Shown piece after piece: positions 8,313 through 16,556 of a DNA stretch of 64,000 bases. The stretch's first letter is position 1, and each line of letters begins with the position of its first letter. Origin of the DNA: Pseudomonas sp. IAC-BECa141 (lineage in GTDB: Bacteria > Pseudomonadota > Gammaproteobacteria > Pseudomonadales > Pseudomonadaceae); the NCBI RefSeq assembly GCF_020544405.1, contig NZ_CP065410.1:1674001-1738000 (forward strand), in the 5' to 3' direction. A model generated the notes under the pieces. The model saw nothing but the letters and a program-made list of their open reading frames with translations, ran no database searches and had not been told where the DNA came from. The translations under genes were made by a program, and so were the position numbers.

Positions 8313-8421
8313 GATCGTTCCCACGCTCCGCGTGGGAATGCAGCCGGGACACTCCGCGTCCCTGCCGAAGCGGACGCGGAGCGTCCATTGAGGCATTCCC
8401 ACGCTGAGCGTGGGAACGATC
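8313..8421. repeat. Intergenic palindromic repeat (Pseudomonas R-type/REP-like)
   Basis: Outer arms GATCGTTCCCACGCT and AGCGTGGGAACGATC flank two further inner dyads (CGTGGGAATG / CATTCCCACG and GGACACTCCGCGTCC / GGACGCGGAGCGTCC-like). This is a complex nested palindrome of the kind dispersed in P. fluorescens-group genomes. Just before it, at about 8,278-8,304, lies a degenerate copy of the other REP core (GGGGGCGAACCTGCTCGCGA). The 335-base gap between the small ORF and tyrB holds this repeat and nothing coding; overlapping frames are artefacts of the repeat. It lies downstream of the tyrB stop. Confidence 0.85.
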
Positions 8422-8452
8422 AACGTGGGAGTGAGCAGGATCAGCGGGCGGG

Positions 8453-9646
8453 TTATTTGCAGACGTTGGCGATCGCTTCGGCCAGCAGGTCAAGACGCGT
8501 TGCATCAATCCCGGCGACGTTGGCCCGGCCCGAGCTGACCATGTACACGCTGTGATGCTCGCGCAGGTTTTTCACCTGTTCCGGCGACAGGCCGGTGTAG
8601 GAGAACATCCCGCGCTGCACGCCAATGTGCGCAAAGCGCTCGCGCAGACCGTGCGGCTCGAGCGCTTCCACCAGGCCGCTGCGCAACTGGGCGATGCGCA
8701 AACGCATGGCTTCCACTTCGTCGGCCCAGCGGCGTTTCAGCTCCGGGTCGGCGAGGATCGTGGCGACGACAGCTGCGCCGTGATCCGGTGGCGTCGACCA
8801 CAGGTTGCGGGCAATGTGCGCCAGCTGGCTGCGGATGTCGATCAGCTTGTCAGTGGTTTTCGCACTGACGATCAACGCACCGGTGCGGTCGCGGTATAGG
8901 CCGAAGTTCTTCGAGCAGGAACTGGTGATCAGCAGCTCGGGCAGCTCGGCCGCAAACAGTCGGGTCGACCACGCATCCTGCTCCAGACCGTCGCCAAAGC
9001 CCTGGTAGGCAAAGTCGATCAGCGGCAGCAAATCGCGGCGACGCACCACCTCCAGCACCCGCTGCCAGTCGTCGTGATTCAGATCGAAGCCGGTCGGGTT
9101 GTGACAGCACGCGTGCAGCAGCACCACATCGCCCTTCGGCACTTCGTTGAGCACGGCGAGCATTGCCTCGACGTCGAGGCGGTTGTCGCTGCCGACGTAC
9201 GGGTAATGGCTGATCTTGACGCCGGCGGCCGCGAAAATCGTTTCGTGGATCGGCCAGGTCGGGTTACTCAGCCATACGCCCTTGCCCGGCAGGCATTGCG
9301 CGATGAAGTCCGCTGCCAGACGCAGGGCGCCCGTGCCGCCCGGGGTCTGGGTGGCGCCGGCACGTTGCTCGGCGATCAGTGCCGAATCGGCACCGAGCAC
9401 CAGCTCGTTGATGACCTTGCCGAACAGTGGATTGCCGTGGCCACCGATGTAGGTCTTGGTGTCCTGGCTTTCGACCAGCCGCGCTTCGGCGATTTTCACC
9501 GCCTCGGGGATCGGCGTCAGGCCCTGGGCATCCTTGTAGACGCCCACGCCGAGGTCGAACTTGCGCGGGTTGGAATCCTGCGCGTAGGCCTCCATCAGAC
9601 CGAGGATCGGGTCGCCGGGCACCCGGCCGATGGCGTCGAAGTGCAT
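8453..9646 (-). CDS. tyrB: Aromatic amino acid aminotransferase (PhhC/TyrB)
   Basis: A PLP-dependent class I aminotransferase of 397 residues that would convert tyrosine and phenylalanine to 4-hydroxyphenylpyruvate and phenylpyruvate with 2-oxoglutarate. The PLP lysine is Lys246 in SCSKNFGLYRDR; the fold motifs YKDAQGLTPIP, TPGGTGALR, NPTWPIH and CCHNPTGFDL are all present. As third gene of phhA-phhB-tyrB it is the PhhC of the Pseudomonas phenylalanine operon. Its ATG overlaps the phhB stop (TAATG), implying translational coupling. Aspartate is probably also a substrate, since the family is broad. Confidence 0.93.
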   Translation of the reverse strand: MHFDAIGRVPGDPILGLMEAYAQDSNPRKFDLGVGVYKDAQGLTPIPEAVKIAEARLVESQDTKTYIGGHGNPLFGKVINELVLGADSALIAEQRAGATQTPGGTGALRLAADFIAQCLPGKGVWLSNPTWPIHETIFAAAGVKISHYPYVGSDNRLDVEAMLAVLNEVPKGDVVLLHACCHNPTGFDLNHDDWQRVLEVVRRRDLLPLIDFAYQGFGDGLEQDAWSTRLFAAELPELLITSSCSKNFGLYRDRTGALIVSAKTTDKLIDIRSQLAHIARNLWSTPPDHGAAVVATILADPELKRRWADEVEAMRLRIAQLRSGLVEALEPHGLRERFAHIGVQRGMFSYTGLSPEQVKNLREHHSVYMVSSGRANVAGIDATRLDLLAEAIANVCK

Positions 9647-10002
9647 TACTTGCGTCCTTCTGCGGTCTTGGCCACTTCGTCAGTGCGTGCGGCCATGATG
9701 AAGTCGTTGCGGTGCAGGCCCTTGATCGAGTGACTCCACCAGGTCACGGTGACTTTGCCCCACTCGGTCAGCAGGCCCGGGTGATGACCTTCGGCCTCGG
9801 AGATCTCGCCGACGGCGTTGGTGAACGCCAGGGCGTGCTCGAAGTTCTTGAACAGGAAGACTTTTTCCAGCTGCATGATGCTGTCGCGTACTTCGATGTT
9901 CCAGTCAGGGATCTGCTTGATCAGGATCGGCAATTCTTCATCGCTGACTTGTGGGGCATCGGCACGGCAGGCTTCGCAGTGGGCTTGGTTCAAAGTGGAC
10001 AT
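9646..10002 (-). CDS. phhB: Pterin-4a-carbinolamine dehydratase
   Basis: PhhB dehydrates the 4a-hydroxytetrahydropterin made by PhhA, so that the pterin cofactor can be recycled. The 118-residue length and the active-site segment [19 protein letters not shown] (residues near 68-85) with the paired histidines match the PCD/DCoH family. The start has the strong ribosome binding site CAGGAAGT eight bases upstream. It lies between phhA and tyrB, with a stem-loop in the 110-base spacer after phhA. Confidence 0.95.
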   Translation of the reverse strand: MSTLNQAHCEACRADAPQVSDEELPILIKQIPDWNIEVRDSIMQLEKVFLFKNFEHALAFTNAVGEISEAEGHHPGLLTEWGKVTVTWWSHSIKGLHRNDFIMAARTDEVAKTAEGRK

Positions 10003-10050
10003 GGTGGACTTCCTGAAATCTGAAGGTGTTTTTTTATGTTGGCGGTCAAT

Positions 10051-10077
10051 GTCGCCACGCTAAACCAAAGTGGCGAC
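10051..10077 (-). other. Intercistronic stem-loop between phhA and phhB
   Basis: Perfect stem GTCGCCAC / GTGGCGAC with an 11-base loop in the phhA-phhB spacer. On the minus strand it is not followed by a U-run, so it is more likely an mRNA stability element or partial attenuator than a terminator. Confidence 0.5.
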
Positions 10078-10112
10078 GACTGACAGACTCACTTGTAAGC
10101 AAAAGTCGCGGG

Positions 10113-10904
10113 TCACGCGGCTTTTGGTTTTGGCGGAAACTTAGGTGCGTGCAGACCCAGCTGCATGCCTTGCTTGACCATGGCCATGATGTCTTCGTGG
10201 GCCAGGTCGAACAGGCGCTTGAGGTTCGGCAGGACAAAATACAGCGGCTGCAGGATGTCGATGCGGTATGGGGTGCGCATGGCTTCCAGCGGATCGAAAG
10301 CCTGATGCTCGGGCTCATCCGACAGCGAATAAACAGTTTCTTTTGGCGAGGACAGGATGCCTCCGCCGTAGATGCGTTTGCCTTGCGGGGTGTCCACAAG
10401 GCCGAACTCGATGGTCATCCAGTACAGGCGCGCCAGATAAACGCGTTCTTCCTTGGTCGCCTGAAGGCCGAGTTTGCCGTAGGTGTGGGTGAATTCGGCG
10501 AACCACGGGTTGGTCAGCAACGGGCAGTGGCCAAAGATCTCGTGGAAAATGTCCGGCTCTTGCAGGTAGTCCAGTTCTTCACGGGTGCGAATGAACGTGG
10601 CCACCGGAAACTGCTTGCTGGCGAGCAATTCGAAGAAGGTCTGGAAGGGGATCAGCGCGGGGACGCGGGCGACCTGCCAACCGGTGGTCTCGCCGAGCAC
10701 CTTGTTGATCTCGCCCAGTTGCGGAATGCGGTCGTGGGGCAGACCGAGTTTTTCGATACCGTCCAGGTATTCCTGGCACGCACGTCCCTCGATCACTTTC
10801 ATCTGGCGGGTGATCAGCGTGTTCCACACCGCGTGTTCTTCGGCGGGGTAGTCGATAAAACCTTGCGCATCGGGCTCGCGGGCCACGTATTGCGTCTGCT
10901 TCAT
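10113..10904 (-). CDS. phhA: Phenylalanine 4-monooxygenase
   Basis: PhhA hydroxylates phenylalanine to tyrosine with O2, non-haem iron and tetrahydropterin. The 263-residue protein is the short bacterial type without the regulatory ACT domain of the animal enzyme. Iron ligands His121 and His126 (HEIFGHCP) and Glu166 (YWMTIEFGLV) are visible, matching the two-His-one-Glu triad. The ribosome binding site AGGAGA precedes the ATG at 10904. It is the first gene of the phhA-phhB-tyrB operon, divergent from phhR, with a PhhR-type box in the shared upstream region. Confidence 0.96.
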   Translation of the reverse strand: MKQTQYVAREPDAQGFIDYPAEEHAVWNTLITRQMKVIEGRACQEYLDGIEKLGLPHDRIPQLGEINKVLGETTGWQVARVPALIPFQTFFELLASKQFPVATFIRTREELDYLQEPDIFHEIFGHCPLLTNPWFAEFTHTYGKLGLQATKEERVYLARLYWMTIEFGLVDTPQGKRIYGGGILSSPKETVYSLSDEPEHQAFDPLEAMRTPYRIDILQPLYFVLPNLKRLFDLAHEDIMAMVKQGMQLGLHAPKFPPKPKAA

Positions 10905-11026
10905 ACTGCTCTCCTGCGAGGGGAATTTCGTTCTTGTTATGTCCTGCGATGGACTGAGAAATACCCCGGAACGTTCGTTGTTGCAGCAGGTTGAAGATCG
11001 GGCGAGTAGGAAAAGTCTCTATAATT

Positions 11027-11044
11027 CGTAAAATTTTCGTTACG
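11027..11044. promoter_or_regulatory. Putative PhhR/TyrR box
   Basis: The 18-base dyad CGTAAAATTTTCGTTACG fits the TyrR-box pattern TGTAAA-N6-TTTACA with changes only at the ends and one inner base. It lies in the divergent phhA-phhR spacer, 123 bases before phhA and 186 before phhR, and overlaps the end of a TATAAT-like element at 11020-11025. It is the natural site for PhhR control of both genes. I saw no -24/-12 sigma54 promoter in this 325-base spacer. A degenerate REP half (GGAGCAAGCTCGCTCTCGC) lies at about 11,174 in the phhR leader. Confidence 0.6.
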
Positions 11045-11229
11045 CTTCGGGCGATGCGTCGTGTTTGTGCCGACTGCCGGGTTTGAAAAGGTCGATGGCT
11101 GTCACATAATCTTGACGACTATTTGCGCGCCCGGGCAGAAAAAGAGACCAAGGTGCGCGGCAAAAACCTGTTGGAGCAAGCTCGCTCTCGCAGGGATTGT
11201 GTTCAATCCTTTCTTTGTCGGGCCTTTAT

Positions 11230-12789
11230 ATGCGTATCAAAGTCCACTGCCAGAACCGCATCGGCATCCTGCGCGACATCCTCAACTTGCTGGTGGAGTA
11301 CGGGATCAACGTCGCCCGGGGCGAGGTCGGCGGTGAGCACGGCAACGCGATCTATCTGCATTGCCCGAACCTGATCAACATTCAGTTCCAGGCGCTACGA
11401 CCCAAGTTCGAGGCCATCGCCGGTGTGTTCGGCGTCAAGCGGGTAGGGCTGATGCCCAGCGAACGGCGGCATATGGAGTTGAATGCGCTGCTCGGCGCGC
11501 TCGAGTTTCCGGTGCTGTCGATCGACATGGGCGGTTCCATCGTCGCGGCCAACCGGGCGGCGGCGCAGTTGCTCGGGGTGCGAGTGGACGAGGTGCCGGG
11601 AATTGCACTGTCGCGTTACGCCGAAGATTTCGACCTGCCGGAGCTGGTGCGCGCCAATAAATCGCGAATCAATGGCATGCGGGTCAAGGTCAAGGGCGAC
11701 ATCTTTCTGGCCGACATTGCGCCGCTGCAGTCGGAGCACGACGACAGCGAGGCCATGGCCGGTGCCGTGCTGACCTTGCACCGGGCGGATCGTGTCGGCG
11801 AGCGCATCTACAACGTGCGCAAGCAGGAGTTGCGTGGCTTCGACAGCATCTTCCAGAGCTCGAAAGTGATGGCGGCGGTGGTGCGCGAAGCACGACGCAT
11901 GGCGCCGCTGGATGCGCCACTGCTGATTGAAGGTGAAACCGGCACCGGCAAGGAATTGCTGGCGCGGGCCTGTCACCTGGCGAGTCCGCGTGGTCAGTCG
12001 CCGTTGATGGCGCTCAACTGCGCGGGCCTGCCGGAGTCGATGGCCGAGACCGAGCTGTTCGGCTACGGCCCCGGTGCCTTTGAAGGGGCGCGGGCCGAAG
12101 GCAAGCTCGGGCTACTGGAACTGACGGCGGGCGGCACGCTGTTCCTCGATGGCGTTGGCGAAATGAGCCCGCGCTTGCAGGTGAAATTGCTGCGCTTCCT
12201 GCAGGACGGCTGCTTCCGTCGCGTGGGAAGTGATGAAGAGGTTTACCTGGATGTGCGGGTGATCTGTGCAACCCAGGTCGACTTGTCGGAGCTGTGCGCG
12301 CGGGGCGAGTTTCGCCAGGATCTGTATCACCGCTTGAACGTGCTGTCGCTGCACATTCCGCCACTGCGCGAATGTCTGGACGGTTTGACGCCGCTGGTGG
12401 AGCACTTTCTCGATCAGGCCAGCCGGCAGATCGGTTGCCCGCTGCCGAAACTGGCGCCGGCGGCGATGGAACGGCTCAGTCACTACCATTGGCCGGGCAA
12501 CGTGCGGCAACTGGAGAACGTGCTGTTCCAGGCGGTTTCGCTGTGCGACGGCGGCACGGTCAAGGCTGAGCATATTCGCCTGCCGGATTATGGTGTGCGT
12601 CAGCCGCTTGGCGATTTCTCCCTCGAAGGCGGGCTGGACGAGATTGTCGGGCGCTTCGAGAAAGCGGTGCTGGAGCGACTGTATTCCGAACACCCGAGCA
12701 GCCGGCAACTGGGCAAGCGGCTTGGGGTTTCCCATACGACCATTGCCAACAAGTTGCGTGAATACGAAGTCGGCAAGGCGGAGTCATAG
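11230..12789 (+). CDS. phhR: TyrR-family aromatic amino acid regulator PhhR
   Basis: PhhR activates phenylalanine and tyrosine catabolic genes when these amino acids bind. The 519 residues show an ACT domain at about 1-70 (MRIKVHCQNRIGILRDIL), a PAS domain at about 80-180, an AAA+ domain at about 205-430 with Walker A GETGTGKE at 235-242, and a C-terminal Fis-type helix-turn-helix (SSRQLGKRLGVSHTTIANKL). Two key residues are changed: GAFTGA reads GAFEGA (282-287), and the Walker B acidic pair reads Asp307-Gly308. Both suggest it works without sigma54, like E. coli TyrR. ATG 11230 is chosen because the ACT domain begins there. Confidence 0.93.
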   Translation: MRIKVHCQNRIGILRDILNLLVEYGINVARGEVGGEHGNAIYLHCPNLINIQFQALRPKFEAIAGVFGVKRVGLMPSERRHMELNALLGALEFPVLSIDMGGSIVAANRAAAQLLGVRVDEVPGIALSRYAEDFDLPELVRANKSRINGMRVKVKGDIFLADIAPLQSEHDDSEAMAGAVLTLHRADRVGERIYNVRKQELRGFDSIFQSSKVMAAVVREARRMAPLDAPLLIEGETGTGKELLARACHLASPRGQSPLMALNCAGLPESMAETELFGYGPGAFEGARAEGKLGLLELTAGGTLFLDGVGEMSPRLQVKLLRFLQDGCFRRVGSDEEVYLDVRVICATQVDLSELCARGEFRQDLYHRLNVLSLHIPPLRECLDGLTPLVEHFLDQASRQIGCPLPKLAPAAMERLSHYHWPGNVRQLENVLFQAVSLCDGGTVKAEHIRLPDYGVRQPLGDFSLEGGLDEIVGRFEKAVLERLYSEHPSSRQLGKRLGVSHTTIANKLREYEVGKAES

Positions 12790-12814
12790 CCTGCAGATGT
12801 ATGTCTGTTATGGC

Positions 12815-12895
12815 CTCTTCGCGAGCAAGCTCGCTCCTACAGTAAAGCTTCATTTGGCGGCAGACCTTGTGGGAGCGAGCTTGCTCGCGAAGGCG
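12815..12895. repeat. REPIN (inverted REP pair), copy 1
   Basis: Two inverted copies of the REP core CGAGCAAGCTCGCTCC / GGAGCGAGCTTGCTCG, outer flanks CTTCGCGAGC and GCTCGCGAAG, separated by about 30 bases of unrelated sequence. This is the mobile REP doublet of Pseudomonas. It lies in the 319-base gap after phhR; the rest of that gap (12,896-13,035) shows no gene and leads into the flgF promoter. Confidence 0.92.
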
Positions 12896-13035
12896 GCGCT
12901 ATAGGCAGTGAAAAGGTAATGCCTTGCCACATGGCGGCATGACACCGCCGGTTTTTCGTCTTCGATACATTTCCCTCCTTCCCGCAAAATCCCTCAAGTC
13001 CTTTGTTTACCGGGCCCTTGGCCGCCAGAAAAAAG

Positions 13036-13053
13036 TTGGTCTGCAAATTGCTT
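13036..13053 (+). promoter_or_regulatory. Putative sigma54 promoter of the flgF operon
   Basis: TTGGTCTGCAAATTGCTT has GG at 13038-13039 and GC at 13050-13051, exactly 10 bases apart as in -24/-12 promoters. It lies 56 bases before the flgF start, consistent with RpoN and FleR control of hook-basal body genes in Pseudomonas. Confidence 0.75.
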
Positions 13054-13108
13054 ATGGCTCAGCAGTACAGCGGTGGGCGGCAAACGTCCGGCATGCAGAG
13101 GAAAGAGT

Positions 13109-13849
13109 GTGGACAAGTACCTTTATGTGGCAATGACCGGCGCCAGCCAGAACGCACTGGCGCAAAAGGCTCATGCCAACAACCTGGCGAACATCTCCAC
13201 CAATGGTTTTCAGCGCGACCTGGAGCAGGCGCGTTCGATGCCGGTGTTTGGTGACAGCTTTCCGGCGCGTGCGTTTGCCATGAGCGAACGGCCCGCCACC
13301 GACTTCACGCCGGGCTCGCTGGTGCAGACCGGACGCGACCTCGACGTCGCCGTGTCGGGCAACGGCTGGATCGCCGTGCAGAACCCTAATGGCGGGGAAA
13401 GCTACGTGCGCACCGGCAGCCTCAATATCGATGCCCTCGGCGTGTTGCGTGCCGGCAACGGCATGCCGGTCATGGGCAATGGCGGGCCGATCGCCGTGCC
13501 GCCGGAACAGCAGGTGGAAGTCGGTGAAGACGGCACCATCAGTATCCGTGCGATGGGCGAAGGTCCGCGCGTCATGGCCGAAGTCGACCGGATCAAGCTG
13601 GTCAACCCGGACATCAAGAACATGAACAAGGGCCTGGACGGTTCGATTTACACCAAGGACGGCCAGCCTGCGCCGGCCGATGCCAACGTCAAACTGGTGT
13701 CGGGTTTCCTGGAGTCGAGCAACGTCAATGCCGTGGAAGAAATGACGTCGGTGCTGGCCCTGGCCAAGCAGTTCGAACTGCACGTCAAGATGATGAACAC
13801 CGCCAAAGACGATGACCAGGCCATGGCTCGGGTCTTGCAGATCAGCTAA
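13109..13849 (+). CDS. flgF: Flagellar basal-body proximal rod protein FlgF
   Basis: FlgF is one of the proximal rod proteins crossing the periplasm, exported by the flagellar type III apparatus. The 246-residue protein starts DKYLYVAMTGASQNALAQKA and carries the rod/hook N-terminal signature ANNLANISTNGFQRDL plus the C-terminal signature SNVNAVEEMTSVLALAKQFE. Start is GTG 13109, preceded by AGAGGAAAG; longer in-frame starts overlap the sigma54 promoter. It opens the flgFGHIJKL operon. Confidence 0.95.
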   Translation: MDKYLYVAMTGASQNALAQKAHANNLANISTNGFQRDLEQARSMPVFGDSFPARAFAMSERPATDFTPGSLVQTGRDLDVAVSGNGWIAVQNPNGGESYVRTGSLNIDALGVLRAGNGMPVMGNGGPIAVPPEQQVEVGEDGTISIRAMGEGPRVMAEVDRIKLVNPDIKNMNKGLDGSIYTKDGQPAPADANVKLVSGFLESSNVNAVEEMTSVLALAKQFELHVKMMNTAKDDDQAMARVLQIS

Positions 13850-13894
13850 TTATCAGAACGTCGCGCCGTAAAACAGGCGCACGAGGAGAATCGA

Positions 13895-14680
13895 ATGCTA
13901 CCGGCTCTATGGGTTGCCAAAACCGGTCTGTCCGCCCAGGACACCAACCTGACCACCATTTCCAACAACCTGGCCAACGTGTCGACCACGGGTTTCAAAC
14001 GTGACCGCGCCGAATTCCAGGACCTGCTGTACCAGATCAAGCGTCAGCCAGGCGCCCAGTCGACCCAGGACAGCGAACTGCCGTCGGGTCTGCAGGTGGG
14101 TACCGGTGTGCGCATCGTCGGCACCCAGAAAAACTTCACCGCTGGCAGCCTGCAGACCACCGAGCAGCCGCTGGACATGGCCATCGACGGTCGCGGTTTC
14201 TTCCAGATCCTGCAGCCGGACGGCACCACTTCCTATACCCGTGACGGTACTTTCCACCTCGACTCCAACGGTCAGATCGTCAACGCCAGTGGTTTCGCCC
14301 TGGAGCCGGCGATTGTCATCCCGAACAACGCCCAGACCTTCACTGTGGGCCGTGACGGCACTGTGTCGATCACCGTTGCCGGCAACGCCGCTTCGCAAGT
14401 GATCGGCAACCTGCAAACCGCCGACTTCATCAACCCGGCCGGTCTGCAAGCGGTGGGCAACAACCTGTTCCTGGAAACCGCCGCTTCCGGTGCACCGCAA
14501 GTCGGTACTCCGGGCCTGAACGGTTTCGGTACCACCCTGCAGAACACCCTGGAAACCTCCAACGTCAGCACTGTGGAAGAGATGGTCAACATGATCACCA
14601 CTCAGCGTGCGTACGAGATGAACTCCAAGGTGATCTCCACCGCCGACCAGATGCTCTCGTTCGTAACGCAGAATCTGTAA
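13895..14680 (+). CDS. flgG: Flagellar distal rod protein FlgG
   Basis: FlgG builds the long distal rod inside the L and P rings. Its 261 residues are the usual length, with the start MLPALWVAKTGLSAQDTNLT, the signature SNNLANVSTTGFKRDRAEFQDL (core NNLANVSTTGFKRDR), and the C-terminal helix SNVSTVEEMVNMITTQRAYE that forms the rod core. A good ribosome binding site (ACGAGGAG) lies before the ATG. Part of the flgF operon, 45 bases after flgF. Confidence 0.97.
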   Translation: MLPALWVAKTGLSAQDTNLTTISNNLANVSTTGFKRDRAEFQDLLYQIKRQPGAQSTQDSELPSGLQVGTGVRIVGTQKNFTAGSLQTTEQPLDMAIDGRGFFQILQPDGTTSYTRDGTFHLDSNGQIVNASGFALEPAIVIPNNAQTFTVGRDGTVSITVAGNAASQVIGNLQTADFINPAGLQAVGNNLFLETAASGAPQVGTPGLNGFGTTLQNTLETSNVSTVEEMVNMITTQRAYEMNSKVISTADQMLSFVTQNL

Positions 14681-14733
14681 TCAAGTCTATGAGGCGGCCA
14701 TGAGGTCGCCTGCAACACCGTGAGGTAAGGGTC

Positions 14734-15429
14734 ATGAAGCGCTTTGTATCTGTTGTGGCATTGAGTGGGGTCGTCTCGCTCGCGGGCTGCGTCGCCCCGA
14801 CGCCCAAGCCCAATGATCCTTACTACGCCCCGGTGTTGCCGCGCACACCGTTGCCGTCGGCCGCCAACAACGGCTCGATCTATCAGGCCGGTTTCGAGCA
14901 GAACCTGTACAGCGACCGCAAGGCGTTCCGGGTCGGTGACATCATCACCATCACCCTGAACGAGAAGACCCAGGCCAGCAAAAACGCCAACTCGCAGGTG
15001 GCCAAGAACAGCAAGACCGGCATCGGCCTGACGTCGCTGTTCGGCGGCAGTGGCACCACCAACAACCCGTTGGGCGGTAACGATCTGAGCCTGGACGTCG
15101 GCTACAGCGGCGACCGCGCAACCAAGGGCGACAGCAAGGCCGCACAGGGCAACACCCTGACCGGCTCGATCACCGTGACCGTCGCCGATGTCTTGCCCAA
15201 CGGCATCATCGCCGTGCGTGGCGAGAAGTGGATGACCCTCAACACCGGCGACGAGCTGGTGCGGATCGCCGGCCTCGTGCGCGCCGATGACATCGCCACT
15301 GACAACACCGTGTCGTCGACCCGGGTTGCCGATGCGCGCATCACCTACTCGGGCACCGGTTCGTTCGCCGATGCGAGTCAGCCAGGCTGGTTCGACCGTT
15401 TCTTCCTCAGCCCGCTGTTCCCTTTCTAG
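14734..15429 (+). CDS. flgH: Flagellar L-ring lipoprotein FlgH
   Basis: FlgH forms the outer-membrane L ring that acts as bushing for the rod. The 231-residue precursor begins with a lipoprotein signal ([19 protein letters not shown]), with the lipobox LAGC giving a lipidated Cys at residue 19. Family motifs follow: [26 protein letters not shown] (core [15 protein letters not shown]) and [17 protein letters not shown]. The stop codon is immediately followed by the GTG of flgI, indicating tight operon structure. Confidence 0.96.
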   Translation: MKRFVSVVALSGVVSLAGCVAPTPKPNDPYYAPVLPRTPLPSAANNGSIYQAGFEQNLYSDRKAFRVGDIITITLNEKTQASKNANSQVAKNSKTGIGLTSLFGGSGTTNNPLGGNDLSLDVGYSGDRATKGDSKAAQGNTLTGSITVTVADVLPNGIIAVRGEKWMTLNTGDELVRIAGLVRADDIATDNTVSSTRVADARITYSGTGSFADASQPGWFDRFFLSPLFPF

Positions 15430-16545
15430 GTGGCTACGTTGAATTTCAAGAGCCTCATGCTCGCTGCGGCGTTGATGTCCGCAGCCTTTGGTGCCCACGC
15501 CGAGCGGCTGAAAGATATCGCCAGCATTTCCGGCGTGCGTTCCAACCAGTTGATCGGCTATGGTCTGGTGGTCGGCCTCAACGGCACCGGCGACCAGACC
15601 ACGCAGACCCCGTTCACCCTGCAGACCTTCAACAACATGCTCTCGCAGTTCGGTATCAAGGTGCCGCCGGGATCGGGCAACGTGCAGCTGAAAAACGTCG
15701 CGGCGGTGTCGGTCAGTGCCGATCTGCCGGCGTTCGCCAAACCGGGTCAACAGGTCGACATCACCGTGTCGTCTATCGGTAACTCCAAGAGCCTGCGCGG
15801 CGGCACTCTGTTGCTGACTCCGCTCAAGGGTATCGACGGCAACGTCTACGCCATCGCCCAGGGCAACCTGGTGGTCGGCGGTTTCGATGCCGAAGGTCGT
15901 GACGGTTCGAAGATCACCGTCAACGTTCCGTCGGCCGGTCGCATCCCTGGCGGTGCGTCGGTCGAGCGTTCGGTGCCGAGCGGGTTCAACCAGGGCAACA
16001 GCCTGACGCTGAACCTCAACCGTTCCGACTTCACCACCGCCAAGCGCATCGTCGACAAGATCAACGACATGCTCGGCCCTGGTGTCGCCCAGGCCATCGA
16101 CGGTGGTTCCATTCGTGTGACCGCGCCGCTCGATCCGAGCCAGCGTGTCGACTACCTGTCGATCCTGGAAAACCTCGAAGTCGATCCGGGTCAGGCGGTG
16201 GCGAAAGTCATCATCAACTCGCGTACCGGCACCATCGTCATCGGCCAGAACGTGAAGGTATCGCCGGCCGCCGTGACCCACGGCAGCCTGACCGTGACCA
16301 TCACCGAAGACCCGATCGTCAGCCAGCCGGGTCCGCTGTCCAACGGCCAGACCGCCGTGGTGCCGCGCTCGCGGGTGAATGCCGAACAGGAAGCCAAGCC
16401 GATGTTCAAGTTCGGCCCGGGCACCACCCTCGACGAGATCGTGCGGGCGGTGAACCAGGTCGGCGCAGCGCCGGGTGACCTGATGGCGATCCTCGAAGCA
16501 CTGAAGCAGGCCGGCGCGTTGCAAGCCGACCTGATCGTGATCTGA
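15430..16545 (+). CDS. flgI: Flagellar P-ring protein FlgI
   Basis: FlgI assembles the P ring in the peptidoglycan layer. The 371 residues begin with a cleavable Sec signal ([16 protein letters not shown], cut probably after Ala24), then the highly conserved [20 protein letters not shown] and [12 protein letters not shown]. The end [22 protein letters not shown] is standard. The start used is the GTG directly after the flgH stop; the next in-frame ATG lies at codon 10 within the signal peptide. Confidence 0.96.
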   Translation: MATLNFKSLMLAAALMSAAFGAHAERLKDIASISGVRSNQLIGYGLVVGLNGTGDQTTQTPFTLQTFNNMLSQFGIKVPPGSGNVQLKNVAAVSVSADLPAFAKPGQQVDITVSSIGNSKSLRGGTLLLTPLKGIDGNVYAIAQGNLVVGGFDAEGRDGSKITVNVPSAGRIPGGASVERSVPSGFNQGNSLTLNLNRSDFTTAKRIVDKINDMLGPGVAQAIDGGSIRVTAPLDPSQRVDYLSILENLEVDPGQAVAKVIINSRTGTIVIGQNVKVSPAAVTHGSLTVTITEDPIVSQPGPLSNGQTAVVPRSRVNAEQEAKPMFKFGPGTTLDEIVRAVNQVGAAPGDLMAILEALKQAGALQADLIVI

Positions 16546-16556
16546 GGACCGCGACC

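Noticed and set aside
8167..8555. Several overlapping frames in the tyrB 3' gap
   Set aside because: They read through the palindromic repeat in different frames and have no independent start signals.
10905..11226. sigma54 promoter for phhA or phhR
   Set aside because: No GG-N10-GC with acceptable flanks was found on either strand of the spacer.
14602..16524. 640-codon minus-strand frame opposite flgH/flgI, and similar long antisense frames opposite fliI, rluB and the transferases
   Set aside because: High-GC shadow frames of genes with clear homology; His/Arg-rich, no family motifs.
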